Shown piece by piece: positions 25,901 through 34,611 of a stretch of 64,000 nucleotides of DNA (position 1 is the first letter of the stretch; each line of letters begins with the position of its first letter). The translations under genes were made by a program, and so were the position numbers. The notes beneath the pieces are model-generated. The model was not told the DNA's origin, did not search any database, and was given only the letters and a program-made list of their open reading frames with translations. The stretch comes from Streptomyces sp. SID12488 (GTDB lineage: Bacteria; Actinomycetota; Actinomycetes; Streptomycetales; Streptomycetaceae). Where the stretch lies: positions 124,001-188,000 of the forward strand of contig NZ_JAAGLT010000011.1 of the NCBI RefSeq assembly GCF_010548275.1. The letters are read 5' to 3'.

Positions 25901-25953
25901 GCGCCGAGACTGGGCAGCACACGCGGGAGGCCGTCCTCGGCAGAGCGCCCCAT
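22945..25953 (-). CDS. LAL-type LuxR-family regulator with AAA ATPase
   Basis: 1002 aa from the ATG at 25953 (GAAGG upstream). The Walker A motif is GEAGIGKS near residue 45, Walker B is VLVLEDVHWADEATLDFL, and the middle is a long TPR-like helical region. The C-terminal LuxR helix-turn-helix is LSPRELEVVRLMLTGLTNPAIARALSRSPKTIAAQLNSAMRKYGVTSR. LAL regulators activate secondary-metabolite or sugar genes, with ATP and a ligand as switch. It is oriented like the sedolisin gene immediately downstream, so control of that protease is plausible. Confidence 0.9.
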   Translation of the reverse strand: MGRSAEDGLPRVLPSLGAPRFVGRAAELHRLTDALARPPATVLVEGEAGIGKSRLVQEALDEPDVAARRPLAAMCPPFREALTLSPVVDAARDAGPDVAELALTPLAGVLRPLFPEWGQHLPPAPEALSDAGAARHRLFRALAELLDAMGVGVLVLEDVHWADEATLDFLLFLASRRSRRMSLVLTYRPEDVAPESTLMRLTSRPPAGTGYVRIGLGALDVPQTAELMSSMLDGEHVSETFASFLQERTDGVPLAIEESVRLLRDRADLVRRDGEWVRRTLADIAVPPTIRDAVAERASRLTPDAQRVLRAASVLAEPVGPAVLATVSGLPDNVAGSAVDAAVRSGLLGEDRARRVSFRHALAARAVYDMTPAPDRRDLHRGAGRALRAMTPQPVARLAHHYREAGDTGQWRTYAERTADLALASGDHRTAVGLLHELLTGSDPPAASVVARWAQKMPVLAYAGLVARGDLIRALRGVLDGEALAPHDRAAVRTQLGRMLLQVAEYAAAAAELEKALPDLVGDPFQAAWAMNTLGSPPSTMMSAEEHRRWLDRAADAARLPMTADQRLALVGDRATSLLEMGDEVGWAVAAELPDTATTPEGMMQLARGGLNIGNSALRWGRYDEARALLTTGLARAEEHRYQRLQDMIRVTLVHLDWFTGAWDGLAERAAALAGVEEEPVVQLDALLITALLDGATGGGGADPGPVAVADGGLGTVEERLRQVLDAGLRRGIVDLPLEPAAALARIRLAEGSAAEALELTDGPADVVARKDIWLWATEFAPVRTGALLALERPDQARQFVADLAEGLSGRNLPAADAALETCRGILAEGEGRSVEAAAAFGRAVTAWRRLPRPYEALRAAERRAGCLLAAGDRDTALAELARAQAGFMALGARTDAARVHGARHAAGAPVREVWRGGRRGYGDQLSPRELEVVRLMLTGLTNPAIARALSRSPKTIAAQLNSAMRKYGVTSRTALAVSLTQAGITPSEGHATGTESPRSDL

Positions 25954-26301
25954 CCGACCGCCTTCCCCACCCCGCCCAGGGTCGGTGCGACCCGAGCGCC
26001 GAACGCCCGTGCGAGCGTCGACACCGCAGCATGCCACGATCGCCGCGCCGACCGGGCTCGGCGACACCCTTCGCCGGCAGGGGCGGCAGATCAATGGATC
26101 GCGCGGGATTGCGCGAGGGAGGGTTCCGTCTACCCGCTGCCCACCTCATCTTCGTTGCCTCCGGCCTGGTGTTTTCGCAGGTCACGGCCGGTTTCCCGGA
26201 TGACCCGCAGGAGGGCAACGGGAAACCCGTCGACCCCGGTGAGCAGGGGGGCAAGTCTGGATTCGACATCAGGCAGCAGGACCCACAACCCAGGGGGAAC
26301 G
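25954..26301. other. Divergent promoter region between LAL regulator and I36-like gene
   Basis: 348 bp that must hold the promoters of the two divergent genes. I see no convincing -35/-10 pair or dyad, and no small gene. Confidence 0.35.
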
Positions 26302-26673
26302 ATGCGCAAGCTCAAGGCGATGCGGACAGCGGCGGCACTGGCACTGGCCGTCGGCACGATGACGGCGGTCGGCGCGAGCCAGGCACAGGCGGCAGCGCAG
26401 GCCACCGTCCACGGCTGTGACTCGGGATACGTCTGTCTGTACCCGGGTGCCGGCTGGAACAACGACCGCCCGACCCTCACCTACTTCCGGTACGACACCT
26501 ACAACCTGAACAACGTGACCGGCACGTACCGCATCTTCAACAACCAGACCGGCAACGCGTACTTCCGCACCTGCACCGGGTACAACGGCGTGGGCTGTGA
26601 GGGCTACCTGTACCCCGGCACCTACATCACCAGGGACATGACGCCGATCAACTCGGTCGTCGTGGGGGAGTAG
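26302..26673 (+). CDS. Secreted peptidase inhibitor I36-like protein
   Basis: 123 aa with an AGGGGG site before ATG 26302. The signal peptide is MRKLKAMRTAAALALAVGTM... and ends at about AQAA (residues 1-33). The mature protein (GYVCLYPGAGWNNDRPTLTYFRYDTYNLNN... NNQTGNAYFRTC) has the beta/gamma-crystallin-like pattern of the I36 family, whose founder is a Streptomyces metalloprotease inhibitor (SMI). Four cysteines could form two disulfides. It sits next to a secreted protease and its putative regulator. Confidence 0.82.
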   Translation: MRKLKAMRTAAALALAVGTMTAVGASQAQAAAQATVHGCDSGYVCLYPGAGWNNDRPTLTYFRYDTYNLNNVTGTYRIFNNQTGNAYFRTCTGYNGVGCEGYLYPGTYITRDMTPINSVVVGE

Positions 26674-26702
26674 CCCCGATCGCCCGACCGCCTCGCGCGA
26701 AT

Positions 26703-26733
26703 GTCCGGAACCGCATCGACCGCGGTTCCGGAC
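26703..26733 (+). terminator. 12-bp perfect hairpin after the I36-like gene
   Basis: GTCCGGAACCGC (26703-26714) and GCGGTTCCGGAC (26722-26733) with a 7-nt loop, 30 nt after the stop. A start codon at 26701 for the next frame would lie inside this hairpin, which argues for a later start there. Confidence 0.75.
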
Positions 26734-26811
26734 GTCGGCGTTTTCGCCATTCCGGGTGAAAGACTTGGCGGTCACAAGCGCCCCGACAGTAACCTGGGCA
26801 TCCGTCGGCAC

Positions 26812-29800
26812 ATGGCCGTCACTGCCTTGGGGGCCACCTTGGGGGACCCGCAGCTCGGAGATGTACCCGACTGCCGGAACGACCGGGACCGGACCGCGCC
26901 GACCACGCACTCCTTCCCGATACAACTGCGACGACTGCGACAGGAACGCGGGCTGTCGCTCACCGATCTGGCACGCCAGACCCACTACAGCAAGGGCTAC
27001 CTCAGCAAGATCGAGACCGGTGCCAAGCGGGCGACTGTCGACGTCGCCCGCCTTTGTGACCAAGTCCTGCGGGCAGAGGGCGAGTTGTTACGGCTGGTCC
27101 AGCAGGCGCCGCCTCGCGACGCCGGCGCCGGCTACGGCCCCGACACGGGCGGGCAGAGGTCCGGTGAGGCGTGTCCCTACCGCGGCCTGGCGGCGTTCAC
27201 CCCACAGGACGCGGAATGGTTCTTCGGCCGGGAACGCGCGACGGCCGCCCTGGTGGAACGGATCTTCGAACAGGTCGGCAGTGGACCACTGATGCTGGTC
27301 GCTCCTTCGGGCGCGGGCAAGTCGTCCCTGCTCAACGCCGGTCTCGTACCCGCCCTTCGGCGCGGCGATCTCCCGATGCCGGGCGCCGACCGCTGGCCGG
27401 TGGTGCTGCTCACCCCCACCTCACGCCCGCTGGACGAACTGCTGGAACGCACCGCCAAAGCGCTCGGCGGAGACCTCGGCATCACCGCGGAGGCGGTGCG
27501 GGAGAACCCCGCCGCCCTGCTCGACGCCTTACGCGACGTCCTACGCACGATGTCGGACGAACCGGCGACGGGCGAACCGGCGACGGCCCCGGGGAACCGC
27601 AGGCCCCCGCCCCCTCGACCCGTCCTGATCGTCGACCAGTTCGAGGAACTGTTCACCCTCTGCTCCGACGACGAGGAACGGCGTGCCTTCGTCCGGGCGC
27701 TCCGCGCCCTGGCGACCGCCGGGCCGGCACCCGACGCGCACATTCCGGCCGTGGTGGTGCTCGGCCTGCGCGCCGACTTCACCGGCAGTTGCCTGGGCCT
27801 GCCCGAGCTGACCCCGGTTCTCACCGACGGGCTGTTCGTCCTGGCGCCGATGTCCGTGACCGAGCTGCGGGAGTCGATCACGCGCCCCGCCGAACTCGCC
27901 GGTGTCACCCTCGAACCCGGCCTCGTCCCCCTCCTCCTGCGCGACGCCGGGCTGCGCGACGAACCGGGGACAGCGCTCCACGGCACCGTGCGGGTCACCG
28001 GGATCGGCACCCACGAGACGCCGTCCGGCGCCCTCCCACTGGTCTCCCACGCGCTGCTCGCCACCTGGCAGCGCCGCACGGACTCCGCGCTGACCGTCGA
28101 CGGGTACGAACGGGCCGGCGGTATCCAGGGCGCCATCGCCCGCACCGCCGAGAACGTGTTCGCCCGGCTCTACCCGGCCGAGCAGAAGACGATCCGCCGC
28201 ATCCTGTCCCGGCTGGTGCTCGTCGCGGACGGGGCCGGAGCGACCCGCCGCCGGATGAGCAGGGCCGCCCTGATGGAACAGCTCGGCGAAGCGGACGGCA
28301 CGGCCGCCGCACTCGATGCCTTCGTACGAGCCCGGCTCATCACCCTGGACAGCGACACGGTCCAGATCACCCACGAGGCCCTGCTGCACGCCTGGCCCCG
28401 GCTGCGCGACTGGATCGACGCCGACCGGGCCGGACTCCTCCTCCACCAGCAACTGGCCCACGCGGCCTCCGAATGGGGGCGCGAGGAGCGCGACCCGTCC
28501 GCCCTCTACCGGGGCTCGCGGCTGGACACCGTACGGTCCTGGGCCGACGAGTCGGACGGCTGGAGCCGGCTGGGGCCCGGCGAGGAGGCCTTCCTGAGGG
28601 CGAGCCAGGCCGAGGAGGACGGCCGCCGCAGACAGGCCGGACGGCAGGTCAGGCTGCGGCAGTTCATGGTCGCCACGCTCGTCGTCCTGCTGGGGCTCGC
28701 CTTAGCCGCCGGCGGACTCGCCTACCAGCAGCGGGAGGCCGCCCTCGACCAGGAGCGGGCCGCCCGCTCGCAGGCCCTCGCCGTGCGCTCCGCGTCCCTC
28801 GCCGGGGGCCAGCCGGAGGCGTCGATGCTGCTCGCGGAGGAGGCCTACCGGGCCGACACCACCGCCGAGGCACGCGGCGCCCTGCTCAGCACCCAGGCCC
28901 AGCCCTTCTCCGCCCGGCTCCGCGGACACCGCGGACCGGTCAACGCGGTGGCCTTCGCGCCGGACGACCGCACACTGGCGACGGGCAGCTCCGACGGCAC
29001 CGTCACCCTCCGCGACGCGGGCGGCGACCATCGGAAACTCGCCACCTTCACCGTCGCCGGGCGTGTCCGCTCGGTCGCGTTCAGCCCCGACGGCCGCGTC
29101 CTCGCGGCCACGTCGACGGACGGGCCCGTGACCCTCTGGGACATCGCCGGCCGCCGCCGCACGGTCTTTCTCTCCGCGAGCACGAAGGGCGCCCGCGCGG
29201 TGGCCTTCGACCCGCGCGGCGGAGCGCTCGCCGTCGCGACCGTCGACGGAACGGCCGAGCTCTGGGACACCCGGCGCACACCCCGGCGCACCGCCTCGCT
29301 CACCGGCCACGTAGGCACGCTCCACGCGCTGTCGTACGCCCCCGACGGCAAGACCCTCGTCTCCGCCGGCGCCGACCGGACCGTACGTCTGTGGGACACC
29401 GACCGCGCCCGGCGGCTCGACGTGCTCAGGGGCCACACCGACGAGGTGCTGGGCGCGGCGTTCTCCCCGGACGGGCGGCAGGTGGTCTCAGGCGGCATCG
29501 ACCGGACCGTGCGGCTCTGGGACGTGCGGGACCCGCGGGACGGCCGTCCGACCGAGACGTTCACCGGGAGCAGCGACGACATCAACGCCGTCGCCTACAC
29601 CCCCGACGGCACGGCGGTGGTCGGCGCGGTCGGCGACGGCACCACCCGACTGTGGGACGTGCGCAGCGGCCGGCAGACCGCGGTGCTCGCCGGACACACC
29701 GACTACGTCATGGGGGTCGCCGTCACCTCCGACGGCGCCATGCTCGCCACGGCCGGCTTCGACCAGTCCGTCGTCCTCTGGGAGCTGGGCGGACCGGTGC

Positions 29801-30780
29801 TGACGGCGCGTCCGTTCACAGAGGTCTGGCAGGCGGTGTACAGCCCCGACGGGTCACTGCTGGCCACCGCCGACACCGACCACACCGTACGGCTCTGGGA
29901 CGCCCGCAGCCACCGGCTCCTCAAGCGGCTCACGGGCCACACCGAGACGGTCTTCTCGGTGGCCTTCGCACCCGACGGCAAGACCCTCGCCTCGGCGGGT
30001 TCCGACGGCACGATCCGGCTGTGGGACGTGGCCGCGCGCAAGCACCTGGCGACCCTCACCGGCCACACCGGGGAGGTCTTCTCGGTGGCCTTCGCGCCCG
30101 ACGGCAAGACCCTCGCCTCGGCCGGCGCCGACCGTACGGTCCGGCTGTGGGACGTGGCCTCACGGGACGGCATCGCCACCTTGGAGGGACACGAGGACTA
30201 CGCCAACGCCGTCGCGTTCAGCCCCGACGGCCGCACCCTGGCGAGTGCCGGCGACGACCTGACCGTACGGCTGTGGGACGTCCGCTCGCACCGTGAACTG
30301 GCCGAACTGACCGGCCACACGGGGGCGGTACGGGCTGTCGCCTTCAGCCCCGACGGCCGCACCCTCGCCAGCAGCGGCAACGACGGCACCGTACGCCTGT
30401 GGGACGTCCGCGAGCGCCGTTTCGAGGCCGCCCTGACCGGACACACCGGCTCCGCCCGGGGCATCGCCTTCTCCCCGGACGGCCGGATGCTCGCCAGCAG
30501 CGGCAACGACCGTACGGTCCGGCTGTGGGACGTCGCCACCCGGCGGCCGTGGGCGACCCTGACCGGCCACACCAACGCCGTGTGGGGCCTGGACTTCGCC
30601 CCGGACGGCCGGACGGTGGCCAGCAGCAGCACCGACGGCACGGTACGGCTGTGGGACCTCGACCCCGGGGCCAGGCTGGCGGAGATCTGCCGGCTCAGCG
30701 CCGGAATGGACCCCGCCGAACGCGCCAGGCTCCTGCCGGGGGTCCCGGTGTCGGCGGAACCGGCCTGCGGTCGCACCTGA
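26812..30780 (+). CDS. XRE - STAND NTPase - transmembrane - WD40 (14 repeats) protein
   Basis: About 1322 aa from ATG 26812; the frame is open from 26701, and neither start has a clear ribosome site. The XRE helix-turn-helix is LRRLRQERGLSLTDLARQTHYSKGYLSKIETG. A conflict/novel STAND domain follows, beginning CPYRGLAAFTPQDAEWFFGRE with Walker A APSGAGKSSLL and Walker B PVLIVDQFEELFTL. A membrane helix comes next (FMVATLVVLLGLALAAGGLAY), then 14 WD40 repeats ending in DGTVRLWD-type blades, enough for two seven-bladed propellers. STAND-WD40 proteins act as ligand-triggered switches in signalling or defence. An N-terminal DNA-binding domain joined to a membrane-anchored sensor suggests a one-protein signalling device. 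Confidence 0.86.
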   Translation: MAVTALGATLGDPQLGDVPDCRNDRDRTAPTTHSFPIQLRRLRQERGLSLTDLARQTHYSKGYLSKIETGAKRATVDVARLCDQVLRAEGELLRLVQQAPPRDAGAGYGPDTGGQRSGEACPYRGLAAFTPQDAEWFFGRERATAALVERIFEQVGSGPLMLVAPSGAGKSSLLNAGLVPALRRGDLPMPGADRWPVVLLTPTSRPLDELLERTAKALGGDLGITAEAVRENPAALLDALRDVLRTMSDEPATGEPATAPGNRRPPPPRPVLIVDQFEELFTLCSDDEERRAFVRALRALATAGPAPDAHIPAVVVLGLRADFTGSCLGLPELTPVLTDGLFVLAPMSVTELRESITRPAELAGVTLEPGLVPLLLRDAGLRDEPGTALHGTVRVTGIGTHETPSGALPLVSHALLATWQRRTDSALTVDGYERAGGIQGAIARTAENVFARLYPAEQKTIRRILSRLVLVADGAGATRRRMSRAALMEQLGEADGTAAALDAFVRARLITLDSDTVQITHEALLHAWPRLRDWIDADRAGLLLHQQLAHAASEWGREERDPSALYRGSRLDTVRSWADESDGWSRLGPGEEAFLRASQAEEDGRRRQAGRQVRLRQFMVATLVVLLGLALAAGGLAYQQREAALDQERAARSQALAVRSASLAGGQPEASMLLAEEAYRADTTAEARGALLSTQAQPFSARLRGHRGPVNAVAFAPDDRTLATGSSDGTVTLRDAGGDHRKLATFTVAGRVRSVAFSPDGRVLAATSTDGPVTLWDIAGRRRTVFLSASTKGARAVAFDPRGGALAVATVDGTAELWDTRRTPRRTASLTGHVGTLHALSYAPDGKTLVSAGADRTVRLWDTDRARRLDVLRGHTDEVLGAAFSPDGRQVVSGGIDRTVRLWDVRDPRDGRPTETFTGSSDDINAVAYTPDGTAVVGAVGDGTTRLWDVRSGRQTAVLAGHTDYVMGVAVTSDGAMLATAGFDQSVVLWELGGPVLTARPFTEVWQAVYSPDGSLLATADTDHTVRLWDARSHRLLKRLTGHTETVFSVAFAPDGKTLASAGSDGTIRLWDVAARKHLATLTGHTGEVFSVAFAPDGKTLASAGADRTVRLWDVASRDGIATLEGHEDYANAVAFSPDGRTLASAGDDLTVRLWDVRSHRELAELTGHTGAVRAVAFSPDGRTLASSGNDGTVRLWDVRERRFEAALTGHTGSARGIAFSPDGRMLASSGNDRTVRLWDVATRRPWATLTGHTNAVWGLDFAPDGRTVASSSTDGTVRLWDLDPGARLAEICRLSAGMDPAERARLLPGVPVSAEPACGRT

Positions 30781-30993
30781 GGGCGCTGCTCAGCCGATGG
30801 CCGACTGCCCTGCTCGGAGGGGGTTTCCCAGGTGTTTCCCCGTTGCCCGATCGGGTGGGGCGACACGCAGACCTCGACGAGCGGGCAGTACCGCCAGCAG
30901 GCTGCTGCGCAACCACACACCACGGCGCGACCACGCCACCGAACGACACACTCACGCCTGATCCATACCCGAACAGGAAACGGGGGTCCCGGC

Positions 30994-31878
30994 ATGGTGA
31001 GCCGGACCGCTTTAATCCGCACACTGATCACACTCCTGACCGTCCTCTTCTGGGCGCCGGTGTCAATGACGGCCACCGCGCAGGCGGCACCGGCCGCTGC
31101 TGCCGCCGCCGACTGCCGCGCCCTCGCGCCCGGCGCCTCCGCGGCTGCCGAGCGGGCCATCGCCGCCGCCTGCGCCCAGGTCGCGGCCGACACCTGGTAC
31201 ACCTGGGGCGGCGGCCACGGGGCTCAGCCCGGCCCCACGTACGGGCAGGTGGACCCCACCGACGACGCCAGTCAACACGACCCCGAACGGCGCGGCTTCG
31301 ACTGCTCCGGCCTGGTCCGGTACGCGTACGCCCAGGCCGCCGGCTCGGACATCCTCGACGGTGTAGCCAGCCAGCAGTACTACACGCACCGCGCCGCCGC
31401 CCGCTTCACCGCCGCCCAGGGCCTCGCGCCGCTCCTGCCGGGCGATCTCCTGGCCTACGGCAGCAAGCAGGACCTCGAGCACATCGCCATCTATCTCGGC
31501 GCGGGCAAGATGGTCGAGGCTCGGCAGTCCGGCACCAAGCTCATGGTGAGCGACGTCCGCCTCGGCAACACCTACTTCGGCGCGGTCCGCGTCAACACCG
31601 GCCAGGTCACCGGCAACATCCACCAGACGTGGGGCGAGGACGTCTGGACCAAGGCCGAGCCCCGCATCGCGGCCGACCGGGTCTACGCCTTCCCGTACTC
31701 CACCACCATCCGCGTCCACTGCCAGAAGCACGCGGAGATGGTCTCCGCGGAGGGCTACGAGAACGACGTCTGGTCCTACCTGCCCGACTACAGGGCCTGG
31801 GTCACCAACATCTACATCCAGGGCCCGGCCTGGCTGGAGGGCGTACCCGACTGCAGGGACAACCCTCCTGCACCGTGA
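30994..31878 (+). CDS. Secreted NlpC/P60 cell-wall hydrolase
   Basis: 294 aa from ATG 30994 (MVSRTALIRTLIT), with a signal peptide ending at about TAQAA (residue 30). The NlpC/P60 fold has the nucleophile Cys in GFDCSGLVRYAY and the His in LEHIAIYLGAGKMVEA. Such enzymes cut D-Glu to meso-DAP type peptide bonds in peptidoglycan. A C-terminal extension of about 80 residues (YAFPYSTTIRVHCQKHAEMV...) with a tandem of aromatic residues may be a binding module. Stands alone downstream of the STAND-WD40 gene. Confidence 0.85.
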   Translation: MVSRTALIRTLITLLTVLFWAPVSMTATAQAAPAAAAAADCRALAPGASAAAERAIAAACAQVAADTWYTWGGGHGAQPGPTYGQVDPTDDASQHDPERRGFDCSGLVRYAYAQAAGSDILDGVASQQYYTHRAAARFTAAQGLAPLLPGDLLAYGSKQDLEHIAIYLGAGKMVEARQSGTKLMVSDVRLGNTYFGAVRVNTGQVTGNIHQTWGEDVWTKAEPRIAADRVYAFPYSTTIRVHCQKHAEMVSAEGYENDVWSYLPDYRAWVTNIYIQGPAWLEGVPDCRDNPPAP

Positions 31879-32024
31879 CGCTCCCCGCACCATGACAGCG
31901 CCCGCACCATGAAGCCGCTCGCGCCGGTGACCGACAGGGGGACGACGGTCGCCGGCGCGAGCTCCGGGCTGCTCCCAGGTCGACAGCATGGCGGGCAGGT
32001 GGCGCCCCTCATAGCCCGCGGCTA

Positions 32025-32075
32025 CGACAGAACCGACTCCGGCAGGGATCGAGCCATCGAACCCGGCTGAGACCC
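32025..32075. repeat. Contiguous copy of a split repeat found at 17956 and 18211
   Basis: Positions 32025-32059 match 17956-17990 (35 bp, three differences), and 32050-32075 match 18211-18236 (26 bp, one difference). In both places the shared piece ends just after a TGA in the RAIEP reading. Confidence 0.75.
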
Positions 32076-32101
32076 GCACGCCCACGCATCCCCTGGCGTT
32101 G

Positions 32102-32131
32102 TATAGGTGCAGTTACTATAGATAGGCCTAT
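32102..32131. promoter_or_regulatory. AT-rich dyads upstream of the MFS gene
   Basis: TATAG (32102-32106) is inverted as CTATA (32116-32120), and ATAGGCCTAT (32122-32131) is a perfect 10-bp palindrome. In this GC-rich genome such a stretch is conspicuous and fits a MarR- or TetR-type operator with the promoter. No regulator gene is adjacent. Confidence 0.45.
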
Positions 32132-32261
32132 TCTGTGTCGCCCGATGCTGACCACGGGCCGGAGCACAAGGGAGAGCTGGCCACACTGGCGTAGGGCTGC
32201 CGTCATCAGGTGACCTGTTCCGACGTCGTCCGTCGGTGATCTCCGCTGATACGGTCCGATC

Positions 32262-33563
32262 ATGCCGCGCCTGGTGGAAGTCCCCGGGTATATACGTTTC
32301 CTGACCGCCTCGGCCGTGTCTGCGTTCGGTTCTCAGGTCACGGGGCTGGCGTTGCAGGTTCTTACCGCCGTGGTGCTGGGCGCATCCGCCACGGAGGTCG
32401 GCATCGTCAATGCCGCCCGCTGGGTTCCGTATCTACTCTTCGGACTCATGGCCGGCGTCATGGTGGACCGCTGGCGGCGCAAACCGATGATGGTCGCCAC
32501 GGACCTCGGAAGGGCAGTCCTGCTCGGTGCGATACCCGTACTGTATGCGCTGGATCGGCTCAGCATCCCCACACTGTGCGCGTTCGTCTTCGTGTTCGGG
32601 GTGCTGTCGTTGCTGTTCGAGGCGGCCAACCAGTCGTATGTGCCACAGCTGGTACCAAAAGAGCTGCTCAACGCCGGGTACGCCCGTGTGCAACAGGCCG
32701 ACGCGGTGGCCGGCTCGACCGGCCCTCTGATCGCCGGGGCACTGATCAAAATCATGGGAGCGCCTCTTGCCGTGCTCGTGGACGCCCTCACCTATCTGAT
32801 ATCCGGCCTGCTCCTCGCCTCGGTGAAGGCACCCGACCCCGTCCCCGATCGAAGCGCACGGCGCAGCCTGGGCAGCGAGCTGCGCGAGGGCGTGGCATGG
32901 GTCTACCAGCATCGCACGCTGGCGTCCATCGCCCTGACCTCGCACGCGATGCTCCTCTTCAACAGCATGGTGACCACGGTCTTCGTGGTCTTCGCCCTGC
33001 ACAGTCTCAAGATCGGAGAGTTCGGTCTGGGGGTCACCTACGCCTGCGCGAGTGTCGGCGTGATACTCGGCGGTGCGCTCTCCGGGCGCGTGGCCGCAAG
33101 ACTGGACGTCGGTGCCACCCTGATCGCTTTCCGCCTGCTCGCCGCCGTCGGCTGGCTGCCTTTGGTCCTGGCCGAGCGTGGACCGTGGGCGCTTGCCTCC
33201 GTGTCGCTCGGCTTCTTCCTCGTGTCCCTGGCCATCGGCGTCGAAAGCCCGGTGGAGATGAGCTACCGCCAGGCGGTGACGCCCGATCGGCTGCGCGGGC
33301 GGATGAACGCGACGATCCGCTCGATGAACTGGGGGATGGTAGCGGTGGGTGCACCACTGGGCGGAGTACTCGCCGACCAGGTCAGCTATCGCTTCGCCCT
33401 GTGGATCGGACTGTCCGGAGCAGTCGCCCAGGCACTCGTGCTGGCGTTTTCTCCCACCCGGAGGGCCCGTACTGGCGACGAACTCGATCCCCCGACAGCT
33501 GACCCGACACGGCACGGCGCGGAAGGTGCTGCCGCTGCCGCTGCCCAGGAGGGCAAGAACTGA
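32262..33563 (+). CDS. MFS efflux transporter
   Basis: 433 aa with 12 predicted hydrophobic segments and the MFS motif A variant GVMVDRWRRKPMM between helices 2 and 3. A second copy of the loop signature (QAVTPDRLRGRMNATIRSMNWG) lies before helix 10. The pattern resembles macrolide-type (MefA-like) proton-driven drug exporters. The C-terminus is a polar tail without helices. No accompanying regulator survives, but the upstream dyads suggest repression. Confidence 0.85.
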   Translation: MPRLVEVPGYIRFLTASAVSAFGSQVTGLALQVLTAVVLGASATEVGIVNAARWVPYLLFGLMAGVMVDRWRRKPMMVATDLGRAVLLGAIPVLYALDRLSIPTLCAFVFVFGVLSLLFEAANQSYVPQLVPKELLNAGYARVQQADAVAGSTGPLIAGALIKIMGAPLAVLVDALTYLISGLLLASVKAPDPVPDRSARRSLGSELREGVAWVYQHRTLASIALTSHAMLLFNSMVTTVFVVFALHSLKIGEFGLGVTYACASVGVILGGALSGRVAARLDVGATLIAFRLLAAVGWLPLVLAERGPWALASVSLGFFLVSLAIGVESPVEMSYRQAVTPDRLRGRMNATIRSMNWGMVAVGAPLGGVLADQVSYRFALWIGLSGAVAQALVLAFSPTRRARTGDELDPPTADPTRHGAEGAAAAAAQEGKN

Positions 33564-33639
33564 TCGGCTCGCGGTGGCAATTTGCGCCTGGCCGTTCCCT
33601 GCCTCCGGGAGGTCGTCCTGGAACAGCTCCCAGTGCCAG

Positions 33640-33900
33640 TCAGCCACCGGCGACTTCACGGTGAGCCGCCTGAACGAATGTCGGTACCGAGATGCCGTTG
33701 TCCCGGGCGAGTTGGACCAGCCTGGTGCCGTCGACGAACCAGCGCAGCACGAGCACCGCCTGTTTGAAGACGCCGAGCGCGCGAGTGCCCTTGCGGGTCC
33801 TGAGCTGCTCGCGGTGCCCGCGCAGCAGCTTCGCGAGATGCTCGGCGGTTGTCCTACGGACATCGAGCACGGCGGTGTAGGTGATACCGGACGCCCACGT
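33640..33900 (-). pseudogene. N-terminal fragment of an IS5-type transposase
   Basis: The minus strand reads WASGITYTAVLDVRRTTAEH... RTRKGTRALGVFKQAVLVLRWFVDGTRLVQLARDNGISV. This is the helix-turn-helix start of the common Streptomyces IS5-like transposases, which would continue with STAYRYLHE. Here the sequence changes abruptly after GISV (about 33686) and stops at 33640. Only about 70 codons remain and the catalytic DDE part is missing. Confidence 0.7.
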
Positions 33901-34162
33901 GGAGCCTCTGGTCGTACGGAACGTTTCTTCGCAGACCCGTTCCTACCAGGGGCTTCACTCATGTCTGACGCCGAGTCATCATCCCGGCACCCGGAATCAT
34001 CACGCGCCGCAACCCTCACGTTGCCGAGAAGACCTCAGTAATCACTTGTGACCGTTGGGAATTGGTCATAACCTCCCGAGTATCTACGAGGGGCAGCCCG
34101 GCCAGGGGGACTACTCGGGACTACTCCCCTCGTATCAAAACGGGGAAACGGGGAACCTATTC
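33901..34162. other. Leader region before the small secreted protein gene
   Basis: No gene is supported. TACGAGGGG (34085-34093) is inverted at 34126-34134 (CCCCTCGTA). Inside it the decamer GGGACTACTC occurs twice, at about 34107-34126. This may be an operator or a leader hairpin for the gene at 34163. Confidence 0.4.
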
Positions 34163-34603
34163 ATGCGTACATGGACCAGAGCTGCCGCTTTTCTTTCGCC
34201 GCTCACTCTCGGTGCCGTCCTTATCGGACCAGTACCGGTGGCGACGGCTGACGAGGTCGGGCCGCTACATGTGATCACCTGCTCGTGGGTGAAGAACGTC
34301 GGAACACCGTTCGCACCGAACAGCGTGACGGTGAAGGGTTTCGTCCAGGTCGACTGCACGGACAAGCTGGACGAGGCCAACACGCAGGCGCACATTCAGA
34401 TTTACGACGGCTCGTGGCAGGATCGTGGCGACCCGATCGTCAGCCACAACACCGGCCCGCTCATCCACGTGAATGACGACACACTGAAGCGGCCGGGCAC
34501 CTGGAAGTATCGCACCCAGGGCACCCACTTCGGACAGCATGGCAACGTATGGTCGCTGCCGACCTACTATTCGCCGGTACGCACGCTGACACGAGTGCAC
34601 TAG
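34163..34603 (+). CDS. Small secreted protein, unknown function
   Basis: 146 aa with a clear signal peptide (MRTWTRAAAFLSPLTLGAVLIGPVPVATA, about 1-29). The mature domain is about 117 residues with two cysteines (ITCSW, VDCTD) that may pair, and beta-rich sequence (VTVKGFVQVDCTDK... IHVNDDTLKRPGTWKYRTQGTH). No family is recognised. Codon use is a little less GC-biased than nearby genes. Followed 8 nt later by the next gene, so probably an operon of three. Confidence 0.68.
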   Translation: MRTWTRAAAFLSPLTLGAVLIGPVPVATADEVGPLHVITCSWVKNVGTPFAPNSVTVKGFVQVDCTDKLDEANTQAHIQIYDGSWQDRGDPIVSHNTGPLIHVNDDTLKRPGTWKYRTQGTHFGQHGNVWSLPTYYSPVRTLTRVH

Positions 34604-34611
34604 GGGCGCAA

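Larger units (their letters stand above)
31879..32261. other. Intergenic region before the MFS exporter
   Basis: 383 bp without a convincing gene. It contains the contiguous copy of a repeat (32025-32075) and an unusually AT-rich stretch at about 32099-32140 that probably includes the exporter promoter and operators. Confidence 0.45.

Noticed and set aside
24313..26301. Long plus-strand open frame opposite the LAL regulator
   Set aside because: It is antisense to a gene with clear ATPase and LuxR motifs; high GC keeps opposite frames open. Only its last part, from 26302, is the real I36-like gene.
27171..30296. Thousand-codon frame inside the WD40 gene
   Set aside because: It is rich in Arg, Pro and Gly with no domain pattern, a frame shadow of the WD40 repeats.
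28900..30700. Regularly spaced DNA repeats of about 126 bp
   Set aside because: They are the coding repeats of 14 WD40 blades, not a CRISPR array; the units diverge and lack spacers.
31895..32085. Minus-strand reading GFDGSIPAGVGSVVAAGYEG as a small gene
   Set aside because: No start with a ribosome site, and the reading falls on the repeat shared with 17956 and 18211.
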